Shown one piece after another: positions 53,827 through 62,200 of a stretch of 64,000 bases of DNA. Positions within the stretch are counted from its first letter, which is position 1; every line of letters begins with the position of its first letter. The stretch covers positions 1,028,067 to 1,092,066 of the forward strand of contig NZ_JARXVE010000001.1 of NCBI RefSeq assembly GCF_029893345.1, written 5' to 3'. The translations under genes were made by a program, and so were the position numbers. The DNA is from Mycolicibacterium frederiksbergense. GTDB lineage: Bacteria; Actinomycetota; Actinomycetes; Mycobacteriales; Mycobacteriaceae. A model generated the notes under the pieces. The model searched no databases. It saw nothing but the letters and a program-made list of their open reading frames with translations, and had not been told where the DNA came from.

Positions 53827-54770
53827 CGCTTTCCTCCTTCGGTTTCCGGCGTGTTCTCGGCGCTCTGACTGAGGACGTCCACCAGGTAGTCCGGCTCGCC
53901 ACGAGCCAGGATCGACGCCGCCTTGCGGTTCACGACCTGGTCGGCCGGTGTGGGCGGGCCCATCATCCAGAAGCGGTCCGCCCGGATGCCTTCGACGACC
54001 TGGTCGGCGACTGACTCGAGCGGGGTGAATTCGATGTGCGCTCCGGCAGATTCGAAGCGGGCCACAACCTTTTCCAGTGTCTGGTCGGGTGTGCGACGTT
54101 CCTGAGTCTCGGCGTAGCGCGTTGGCCGGTGCCGCCACGATTCCCAGATGCCGGTGTTCAAAAAGCCGCTGGGGAAAAGGACGTGCGCCCGCACCCGTGT
54201 CCCCGTCATCTCCAAGTGCGTGTAGAGACTTTCGGTCAGGCACAGCACTGCCGCTTTGGTCATTGGGTAGACCGCAGTGGCCGGCCCGCCCATCGCGCCC
54301 CGGGCAATCGGCGCGAATCCTCCGTTGCCCGAGCAGGTATTGACCACGTGGCCTTCACCCTGCCCGAGCAGGATGGGTACGAACGCCTTGATCCCGTGGA
54401 TGACACCCAGCACATTGACGTCGATCCCCCAGCGCCAATCGGCAAGGTCGTGTTCCCACATGTACCCCTCGGAGACCCCGCCAGTGCCGGCGTTGTTGCA
54501 CACCACATGCACCGCGCCGAAGTGATCGACCGCCTCCTTCGACAGCGCCTCAACCGAGGAATAGTCGGTGACGTCGGTAACCACCCCAACTGCCTCGATG
54601 CCGTCATCGGCGAGTGCCCGGGTGGCCTCGTCCAGCGGTTCGGCGAGGACATCCGCCAGCACCACTTTCATGCCCTGCTGGCCGAAGCGCCTGCCCATGG
54701 CCCGGCCGATCCCGCCGGCTCCCCCGGTTACCACGGCCACTTTGCCTCGAAGGTCGTTCATTGTGAGCAT
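53823..54770 (-). CDS. SDR family oxidoreductase
   Basis: 315 residues. TGGAGGIGRAMGRRF (NAD-binding), NNAGTGG, catalytic Ser in NTCSGNGGF, Tyr/Lys in YPMTKAA. The C-terminal extension (ESAGAHIEFTPLESVADQVVEGI) is common in this SDR clade. First gene of the SDR-ADC-amidohydrolase-amidohydrolase operon, divergent from iclR. ATG 54770 or 54761 (MNDLRGK); no strong ribosome-binding site for either. Confidence 0.88.
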   Translation of the reverse strand: MLTMNDLRGKVAVVTGGAGGIGRAMGRRFGQQGMKVVLADVLAEPLDEATRALADDGIEAVGVVTDVTDYSSVEALSKEAVDHFGAVHVVCNNAGTGGVSEGYMWEHDLADWRWGIDVNVLGVIHGIKAFVPILLGQGEGHVVNTCSGNGGFAPIARGAMGGPATAVYPMTKAAVLCLTESLYTHLEMTGTRVRAHVLFPSGFLNTGIWESWRHRPTRYAETQERRTPDQTLEKVVARFESAGAHIEFTPLESVADQVVEGIRADRFWMMGPPTPADQVVNRKAASILARGEPDYLVDVLSQSAENTPETEGGKR

Positions 54771-54801
54771 CGTCACACGGTCGCGTATATCACCGCAACA
54801 A

Positions 54802-54816
54802 GTCGCATTATGCGAC
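54802..54816. promoter_or_regulatory. Inverted repeat GTCGCA-TTA-TGCGAC between iclR and the catabolic operon
   Basis: Six-bp arms GTCGCA/TGCGAC around TTA, 10 bp before the iclR start and 32 bp before the SDR start (54770). GC-flanked palindromes like this are typical IclR-family sites. Position between two divergent units makes it the obvious control point. Confidence 0.6.
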
Positions 54817-54825
54817 CATTGCGCC

Positions 54826-55737
54826 ATGGTCCCGCGTCCCTCCCCACAGACCGAGCGGGTGGTAAACCTGTTCGAGCATCTGGCAGGTGATGGCGCCCGC
54901 GGCATGACGTTGGCCGAGGTGTCACGCCATTTGAGCGTCCACAAGGCCAGCTGCCACTCGATGCTTTCGGCATTACTCGCAGCCGGCTGGCTGCTGCGCG
55001 ACCCGGTTCGCAAGACCTACCACCTCGGACCGGCGCTGGTCCGGCTCGGCCGAGAGGCGGCGGACCAGTATCCGGCCCTGGTGTTGGCGCGCTCCGTGAT
55101 GGTCGAGCTATCGGCCGCGACAGGCGCCCACTGCGTAGCGTTCTCGGTCAGCGATGACTACTCCACCGTCGTCGATCAGGTCCGAAGCCCTCACGGCGGC
55201 GGTCACCCGATGCCGATCGGCACCCAGTTCCCACACCGCCCACCGTATGGAGCCTCGACCGTCGTCTGGGCAGGGCCGGAGGCGCGCGAGCACTGGCTGA
55301 CCTCCCTGCCGGACGAGGTGCGCGATCGATACCGCCAGGCCATCACCGCCGCCCGCCAGCGTGGCTACGCGGTTGGCCTTCACCTGCTACCCGATCTTCG
55401 GTTGCAGGAATTGGCGCTGATCGTGCGCCGCGCCGAGGTGCGTTCCACCCGATTGAGCCAGCTGGCACAGGCCTTGACCGACGAACTCATCCATCAGGAG
55501 GAGTGGTTCCCGATCAGCCTGGCCCCCGACCGTACCTACGAAGTCAGCCACATCGACTCCCCCATCCTGGACCCTGAGTCCCACATCGCCTTGATGCTCA
55601 GCCTCGTCCCCAGCCCCGAACCGATGAGCGGCGCAGACGTGACCCGACTGGGTGAGCAACTCTCTTCGGTAACCCGCCAATTGAGTGCCGCCTTGACCGA
55701 AAAGCCGCCGGCCCCCGCGAGCCAATTCGACGCGTAG
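54826..55737 (+). CDS. IclR family transcriptional regulator
   Basis: 303 residues. The winged helix is at 5-70 (TERVVNLFEHLAGDGARGMTLAEVSRHLSVHKASCHSMLSALLAAGWLLRD), followed by the ligand-binding domain (YHLGPALVRLGREAADQYP ... ATGAHCVAFSVSDDYSTVVDQV). It probably regulates the divergent operon and itself through the palindrome at 54802. Its 3' ~820 bp are duplicated at 58146. Confidence 0.92.
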   Translation: MVPRPSPQTERVVNLFEHLAGDGARGMTLAEVSRHLSVHKASCHSMLSALLAAGWLLRDPVRKTYHLGPALVRLGREAADQYPALVLARSVMVELSAATGAHCVAFSVSDDYSTVVDQVRSPHGGGHPMPIGTQFPHRPPYGASTVVWAGPEAREHWLTSLPDEVRDRYRQAITAARQRGYAVGLHLLPDLRLQELALIVRRAEVRSTRLSQLAQALTDELIHQEEWFPISLAPDRTYEVSHIDSPILDPESHIALMLSLVPSPEPMSGADVTRLGEQLSSVTRQLSAALTEKPPAPASQFDA

Positions 55738-55756
55738 GCAACACAACCCACGGTTG
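54935..55756 (+). repeat. Segmental duplication, first copy (iclR)
   Basis: From about GCGTCC at 54935 the sequence matches 58146-58967 without gaps at an offset of 3,211 bp. Middle portions differ only at scattered synonymous sites; the ends diverge more. Confidence 0.88.
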
Positions 55757-55867
55757 AGGTAGAGACGCCACTCGCTTCGATCGACTGCAGCATCGTTCGC
55801 GAGAACTGCCTCTTGCGCGCGTGTCGAAATACCTACGGCCACGGCAGAAAAGTGGGATCGTGCAGAC

Positions 55868-56269
55868 ATGCGATCAACAGAGATCGTCACGGCGTTCTGG
55901 GATGATGTCTGGAACGCTCACGATCCCGATGCCGTCGGCCGATACGCCGCCGCCGACGTCGTTATCGAAGCAGGCGGTCAGGAAATCTCTGGACTGGACA
56001 AGGTCAAACACTGGGTGCAGCAATTCCTCGACCGCGTCAACGACTTGCACGTCAACCCAGTCGAATCCTTTCAAAACGAGGATGGCACTCGCGTCACCTC
56101 CAGATGGGTACTGACGGGGACCAACAACGGCATTCTCGGCACCGAACCCAACGGTAAGCCGATCGCCATGACCGGCACAGCCGTCTGGTCTGTGGCCGAC
56201 GGCAAACTACAGCACGGTTGGGTCGAACAGGCGTCATTCGAGCTGTACCACTCGTTGCTCGCGAAGTAG
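55868..56269 (+). CDS. SnoaL-like (NTF2-fold) protein
   Basis: 133 residues. TEIVTAFWDDVWNAHDPDAVGRYAAADVVIE and GLDKVKHWVQQFLDRVNDLHV are typical of SnoaL-like polyketide-cyclase/ester-cyclase relatives; C-terminal strands read GTAVWSVADGKLQHGWVEQASF. No catalytic residue can be confirmed. ATG 55868. It may be read together with the next small secreted gene, 6 bp away. Confidence 0.82.
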   Translation: MRSTEIVTAFWDDVWNAHDPDAVGRYAAADVVIEAGGQEISGLDKVKHWVQQFLDRVNDLHVNPVESFQNEDGTRVTSRWVLTGTNNGILGTEPNGKPIAMTGTAVWSVADGKLQHGWVEQASFELYHSLLAK

Positions 56270-56275
56270 CCCACT

Positions 56276-56509
56276 GTGCAGGCACGATTCGAGCGACTGG
56301 CGATGGCAGCGAGCGCGCTCGCCCTATCCGCCATCGTCGGCGCGTCGAGTGCCTCGGCCGAACCGATCGCGACCTGCACCAGCGACGTCATTGATGGCGT
56401 AGAGGTCGATTACTGCGTCGGCAACCCGAACGCGAACGCGGACACCGTCACCGGTGTGCCGGGCGTCAACGTGGACTTCGAATTCGGTTTGGGCATCAGC
56501 CTGGGCTGA
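56276..56509 (+). CDS. Small secreted protein
   Basis: 77 residues. Signal peptide ends SSASAEPIA (AxA). The mature ~48 residues have two Cys (ATCTSD, VDYCVGN) and a Gly/Asn/Val-rich end (NPNANADTVTGVPGVNVDF). Resembles short mycobacterial exported proteins with a GVPGVNV-like tail. Start GTG 56276, 6 nt past the previous stop. Confidence 0.75.
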   Translation: MQARFERLAMAASALALSAIVGASSASAEPIATCTSDVIDGVEVDYCVGNPNANADTVTGVPGVNVDFEFGLGISLG

Positions 56510-56756
56510 CTATCAACCGGAAAGTATTCGACGGATTGCCATCCATCGCGATGCGGGCGCCCGCCTTCGGGCCACTTCTGCGTGAGGAACGGGATGAAAC
56601 CGTCCCGATCGTGGAGTCGGATCGACTCACCCTCAGGCAGATCCGCCACTGAGTAGGGGCACCCACACTTCGTTGAACACCCGCTGACTCTCCAAAAACA
56701 GAGAGTCGTCATCGGCGTCGGAGCAGTTCACAAGGATTGTCGGGGACCGACCGCAC

Positions 56757-56880
56757 TCAGCGTTTCGTCCGCGCCCGGATCGCGAAGACGGCGAGCGCGA
56801 TCAGGGCTGGCCCCAGGATCTGCAGCGCGAAGTCGGCGGCGATGCCGGGGCCACGGACGCGGAATCGATTGTCGCTCCCA
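56757..56880 (-). pseudogene. C-terminal fragment of a membrane protein
   Basis: The minus strand reads FRVRGPGIAADFALQILG, then PALIALAVFAIRARTKR and a stop (56757-56759): a membrane helix with a basic tail. Upstream the frame changes into sequence that fits the plus-strand immunity gene better, and there is no start codon, so only the 3' end of the gene survives. Confidence 0.5.
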
Positions 56881-57269
56881 TCCCGTTCATCCGAAGTGCT
56901 TTCGGCAAGGGGTGGTTCTGGACGCCCGGGTACGGCATATCGCTGATTGTTGATCCGGTACGTGGAGTTCTGTTCGTCAAACCACCAGCACGAGACTCTT
57001 CACCGAGTGGCCTCCAGCGCTCGATGGAGGCCTTCATCACCATGTCCGACATGGAGCGGTTCGAGTTCTTCGACAAGAACGAGGAACCCATGTTCGAGCG
57101 GGTCCACCAGCACCTCGGGGACCTGCGTTTCGACGAGCTGTACGGATTCGCGCCCGGTCTACTGGTCGGCGGCCCCGCGATTGTAGAAGCCACCCACCTG
57201 TTCCAGATTCACGTCCACATAGCGCTTCTGAGGTCAGTCATCGGCGACGATTGGTACGTCGTGGCCTGA
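56871..57269 (+). pseudogene. 5'-truncated DUF1851 (T6SS Tdi1-like) immunity-type gene
   Basis: The plus-strand frame reads IPFIRSAFGKGWFWTPGYG, ISLIVDPVRGVLFVKP, then NEEPMFERVHQHLGDLRFDELYGFAPGLLVGG: the pattern of the DUF1851 domain, C-terminal part of GAD-like immunity proteins in polymorphic toxin systems (FD-EL-YGF-P-L--GG motif). The N-terminal GAD-like domain is missing and the frame runs into unrelated sequence, so the gene lost its 5' half. ATG 57024 could still start an 81-residue product. Confidence 0.6.
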
Positions 57270-57306
57270 CGCCGCAGCCTGCGCGTAGTCCGGTGTTGTA
57301 GCTGCC

Positions 57307-57540
57307 TCAGTCGGAGCTGATCTGGGACCAGTGCTCGCCGATGTTCAGTTCACGCACGTCGATTCCCGCCGGTGTGACGAGTTCCTCGGGCGTGACAAAG
57401 TATCCGACCCCGACAGGCGCCCCGCAGACGTTCCAGCGCTGGCGACGACCGCGGCCGGCGGCGATCGCGTCGAGCCGGCCGAGGATACTGTGCTGGCCGC
57501 CCGCAGCTTGCCGCGCGGACGCCGACCGCTGAAGCTGATC
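57307..57540 (-). pseudogene. Orphan coding fragment, function unknown
   Basis: The minus strand reads RWNVCGAPVGVGYFVTPEEL then VTPAGIDVRELNIGEHWSQI and a stop at 57307. Composition looks coding, but the frame is closed upstream by TAG near 57546 with no start codon between. Probably the surviving 3' end of a lost gene. No family recognised. Confidence 0.4.
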
Positions 57541-57723
57541 AGACTATAAATTCCGCACAGCCGGGGTTCGAACCCTTCGGGAGACGCCGTATCGCCACAG
57601 GTCAGCGTCTTCGCCACCGTCCTCGCGCAGCGAGCCAAACCGCTGCTCAACCGTTGGGGTCACCGGTTTATCTCGGCACGGTCCGACGACCCAGAACCGC
57701 GCCAGTAACCCAAGGGCGTCCGG

Positions 57724-57981
57724 CTATTTTGCTACGCGGAAATAAGGTTCAACCGTGCCGCTGAGCTTGACGACCATCGGATTTCCGCGGCGATCCTTGG
57801 CGGTAGGGACTTCCACACGCACCCAACCCTCGGCCACGTTGTATTCGTGCACATTGGTTTTCTCGACGCCATTGAAGCGAATACCCACGTCGCGGCGGAG
57901 CACCTCTTCGCTATAGAAGGCGCTACGCGGATCGATGGAGAGGTGATTCGGTGGAACGTCTGTGTTCTGATCCTGGGTCAT
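57724..57981 (-). CDS. DUF3297 family protein
   Basis: 85 residues. PPNHLSIDPRSAFYSEEVLRR and VGIRFNGVEKTNVHEYNVAEG, then GNPMVVKLSGTVEPYF match the DUF3297 family along its whole length. GAAGG lies 7 nt before ATG 57981. Small soluble protein of unknown function, intact within the scar region. Confidence 0.88.
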   Translation of the reverse strand: MTQDQNTDVPPNHLSIDPRSAFYSEEVLRRDVGIRFNGVEKTNVHEYNVAEGWVRVEVPTAKDRRGNPMVVKLSGTVEPYFRVAK

Positions 57982-58141
57982 GATGGCCTTCGTTGAATGC
58001 TGCGTAGATTCTTGGATTTGATTCTCCAAGAACCTACGCCACCGTGCAGTAGCGGGTTCCGCGTAGGTCTTGGCGGGCCGCACCTATGAGGTGCTTCTCT
58101 CTGCCCGCTTTTGAGCCTCGATCAACCGGTGAAGCTCACCG

Positions 58142-58948
58142 ATGTGCGTCCATAAGGCCAGCTGCCACTCGATGCTCTCGGCGTCACTCGGAGCCGGCTG
58201 GCTGCTGCGCGACCCGGTCCGCAAGACCTACCACCTCGGACCGGCGCTGGTCCGGCTCGGCCGAGAGGCGGCGGACCAGTATCCGGCCCTGGTGTTGGCG
58301 CGCTCCGTGATGGTCGAGCTATCGGCCGCGACAGGCGCCCACTGCGTAGCGTTCTCGGTCAGCGATGACTACTCCACCGTCGTCGATCAGGTCCGAAGCC
58401 CTCACGGCGGCGGTCACCCGATGCCGATCGGCACCCAGTTCCCACACCGCCCACCGTATGGAGCCTCGACCGTCGTCTGGGCAGGGCCGGAGGCGCGCGA
58501 GCACTGGCTGACCTCCCTGCCGGACGAGGTGCGCGATCGATACCGCCAGGCCATCACCGCCGCCCGCCAGCGTGGCTACGCGGTAGGTCTTCACCTGCTA
58601 CCCGATCTTCGGTTGCAGGAATTGGCGCTGATCGTGCGCCGCGCCGAGGTGCGTTCCACCCGATTGAGCCAGCTGGCACAGGCCTTGACCGACGAACTCA
58701 TCCATCAGGAGGAGTGGTTCCCGATCAGCCTGGCCCCCGACCGTACCTACGAAGTCAGCCACATCGACTCCCCCATCCTGGACCCTGAGTCCCACATCGC
58801 CTTGATGCTCAGCCTCGTCCCCAGCCCCGAACCGATGAGTGGCGCAGACGTGACCCGACTGGGTGAGCAACTCTCTTCGGTAACCCGCCAGTTGAGTGCT
58901 GCCTTGACTGAAAAGCCGCCAGCCCAAGTTGGCCAATTCGACGCGTAG
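58142..58948 (+). pseudogene. 5'-truncated second copy of iclR
   Basis: The protein-level frame starts CVHKASCHSMLSASLGAGWLL and continues identical to the first IclR for about 250 residues. The first ~36 residues, including most of the winged helix before the recognition helix, are missing, so it should not bind DNA normally. The frame is intact to the stop (58946), so a ligand-domain fragment might still be made. Confidence 0.85.
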
Positions 58949-58967
58949 GCAACACAATCCACAGTAG
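58146..58967 (+). repeat. Segmental duplication, second copy
   Basis: Gap-free match to 54935-55756 (offset 3,211 bp). Near the left end codons differ (LLAAG versus SLGAG) and at the right end too (PAPASQF versus PAQVGQF), while the central ~650 bp differ at only a handful of bases. Confidence 0.88.
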
Positions 58968-59284
58968 CGGCAGAACGACCGCGTCTGCCACGGCATCAGT
59001 CAGCCTGCACGCCAACAGCTATCTGCACCTGCGCTACTACGTGGAGCAACAACGCTGCTGGCCGTGGCGCACGGCGCCGGCACGACCACCACGCGACTAG
59101 CACTTCACCGACATCTCGCGCGCAGCTTGGGGAATCGCCGGTTCAGGCGATCGATCATGCGGTGCGTCTGATAAAGCTCATGCGCCGCGCAGCGCGTGTC
59201 CTATGGTGTCCGACGAGTTGTCGTGCGTGCGCTTGACTCGTCTCTCCGACGACTTAACCTCGTGCGAGGTCTGACATCCATTGA
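58949..59284. other. Intergenic stretch between the duplicated segment and the STAND gene
   Basis: 336 bp; no gene, terminator or repeat seen. Confidence 0.45.
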
Positions 59285-62200
59285 CTAGGTCAATGTGCGC
59301 TTATTGGCCCCATTGCGCAGCAATTCTCTCCTCGCTGGATCGAGGGTCGAAAGCGCAAACTCGGGACTTACGTCCAAACCGCTGACGGTGCTGAATCGAT
59401 GAACACCGCTTTGGAAGATCCTGCGCAGCGGATCGGACAATCTGCGCTCCGTGACGCGATAACTGAGAGTTCGCTCACCGACGACGGCTTGAACGAGGTG
59501 AAGACTGCGTCTCTCGGAATAGGCCCTAACGAGGTCACCGCGAATGTACAGCAAGGAACATCCGTATCCAGGTCCGGGTGCCTTACGGTAGATCGTGGCA
59601 AGCGCTCCACGTTCGTCGACCATGTCTGACGAGCCTCCCACAACCCGCAGACCCAGATCGGTGGCAATCGGCGGCGCAGGGAACATGACGTTGCCCGTTT
59701 GATTCATTTGGCTGTGGTAGCTCTCCCAGGCCCAGTGTCGACTGGACTGTTCGACCGGAATGCCGGGCTTCCAACCGGAGTCGAAATAGGTAAACGCTCG
59801 GTCGTTCAGTCGCCGCGGACGTCCGCCCTTCCTCCGAACGTCGCTCCCGAAGGCCGGCGACCATGGAACCTCTCCGTGGAAGGTGTAGTAGTCAGCACCG
59901 GGGTTGGGGAATCCGTCGTTGTGCAATTCGCGGCCTTCGGCAATCTCCTCGCGCAGTCGCTGCAATGAGCTGTCGGGTGCGAAGACGGAAGTCACCCATC
60001 CTTTTAGTTCCCGCCCATCCGGGGCGCCCTCATGTATATGAGCGTCGAGGAGAACCCAGTCATCGACGTTGCCGTCGACTTCGGTGAGGCGCAGGAGACT
60101 CGCATAGTCAGGATCTTCCCCGTCAGTTAGCCACTCTTCGAAGGCCACTGGCGATGCTTCGAAGGCATCTCGGTGGGGCGGCTTCCAAGTCGGAGTGGGT
60201 TGGGGAAAGCTCGGATCAATATCTGCGTCGGACGGCCATGGGTAAGCGAGACGGTGGTCTGCGATCTTTCCCAACCCCGCTCGGAAGCCGTACATCTCAT
60301 AAAACGCAATCCATGAGTACTTCTTGCCGTAGCGGTCTACTTCTTCACCTTCGCGCCGCCGTCCATTCCGGTTAACAATCGCGCGGTCGGCCACATTGAA
60401 CCGCTCCGTCGAGTAGCCGAGTCGCCTCATACGATCGGCGATCTGTCGACGAACGCGGCCATACTCCGGATGTTTAAAGTCGTAGTTCCCACGTCCATCC
60501 ACCAGGCGACCGATCGTGTAATTACCGAAGTCCATGTTGATCGCGTGCTCCGGATCCTCCACATCAGCTTTACGTATGCGCGAAGCCGGGCGAAAAGGTG
60601 ACGGTGCGTGGCCGTCTCCGAACACGAGGAGCTCACGATCTGATCCCGCAAGCGCACGAGGCCGAAGTTGCAGAAGAATGCGAAGGATCCCGATCGCGTA
60701 GCCCCGCGCAAGAGCGTGCCAGGTTGCGTATGGCGCATCCGCGCGAAGCACTGTTTCGAGCAGTCCACGCCCGAATGTCGCGAGCAGGTCCGCAAACGTC
60801 GCGTTTCCCTTCTCCAATGCCCAGCACCGTAAGCACGCGCCGTAAGCCGCCGCGAGCATTCGCTCAGGGACATACGGGTCGTTGAATCCTATGAATTTGA
60901 TAGTGAGGTCGAACAACACGGCCGGGTGACATTCGCCTACGAGCACCAACGCGCGAGTGGCACGATCCCGCAATCTGCGGTCGGTCGTCGTGAGGATGAG
61001 TGCGAGGACTTGGGATGCTCGTGTCGCCGTTGAAGGATCGACGTGCGCCAGATCTTCCCGTTCGACCCATGCGAGTAAGCGATGAATGTTCGAGTCTTCG
61101 TTGAGCTTTCGCAGAAACTCCGACCAATGCAAGTCCCTCTCAGGCATGGTCATTGCTCGCAGTCGCCCGTGGAGCCAGTCGAACCCAACCCGATTGTCTC
61201 CGCGAGCGGCGAGGCCGGTCACAACCTCGTAGGAACGGGTACGAATCTCGGACTCAGGGCGATCCGCGAGCAGCGCGACCAAGCGCTCAGTCTCCGGGGT
61301 AAGACTTGAAGCCGGTCGCCAGTACAAACCTTCCAAGAACGCATCCACAAACGGATGAAGTAGACGCCGCTCCTTCGGAAGATACGACAGAAGTTCCGTG
61401 CGAGACCCTTCCTTCTCGTTTAGACGCTTGATTCGTTCTGGGAATTCGATCATCAGCGCGGAAGCGACACCAGGTTCCGAAAAGTCGCGGCCCCAGCGGT
61501 CGCTGACGAAGACCGCTCCGAGGCGTCGATTGGCGTAGAAGCACCGCCGTAGTTTCGCCTCGGTCGAAGCGTCGAGGTGCTCGTCGAGTAGATGTCGAGC
61601 GACGAGATGGTCAGAGAATCGTTGGTACGGCAGCGCGTACACATCGATGTACCCGCCATCGCCGTAGCGTGAAGTCTCAATGAGTAGTCCCGCCGCCAGC
61701 ATCGACTTCATGATCGCCTGCGCAGACCGCCCCTTGAAAGGGGCGAATGCTTGGATCTCGCCAGCCACCTCATCGGCGGTAAGCCACTCGCGTCTATTCG
61801 TCGCCAACACGCCAGCTAGCCCCAGGCGCCCTTGACGCGGTTCGCCTTTCATGATGTACCAGCACGCTTTTGTCGAAAGTCCATGTTCGGCTTCAACTTC
61901 CGCACCGACGTGTTTGACAAAGTTCTCGAGCACATAGGTCATGCTCTTCTGGCCTGATGCGAGATCCCGCAACTTGTCCTTTTGTGACCTCTTGCTCAGA
62001 TCCTTGACGCCCTCGCACATGAGTCGGAGAAACAGCGGCCGGGAGAACTCGGAACTCAGGAGCGGCACGTGTAGCGGCGGAAGATCGTAGTACTGGAAGA
62101 ATTCCAGTTGGGCGTCGAACTCCTGGTCTTCAAAGCCTGGGTGGTGAAGTTCCACCATCCTCGCCCGCGCGCTGTCCACAACTGCGCTGACATCAAAAGG

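Larger units (their letters stand above)
56510..57723. other. Scar region with gene fragments
   Basis: About 1.2 kb holding the 3' end of a membrane protein gene (minus), a 5'-truncated immunity-type gene (plus) and an orphan C-terminal coding fragment (minus). A further plus-strand fragment at about 57588-57707 (VFATVLAQRAKPLLNRWGHR) has coding-like composition but no start. Nothing here looks like a complete gene. Confidence 0.6.

Noticed and set aside
56410..56712. Minus-strand 100-codon frame overlapping the small secreted gene
   Set aside because: It overlaps the end of an intact secreted-protein gene and lacks a good start; part of it (RLHDRDGFIPFLTQKWPEGG) looks coding but matches no family I recognise.
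57555..57585. GGGTTCGAACCC, like a tRNA T-loop
   Set aside because: No matching acceptor, D or anticodon arms on either strand; stems do not pair at tRNA lengths. At most a tRNA-derived att remnant, and no integrase is near.
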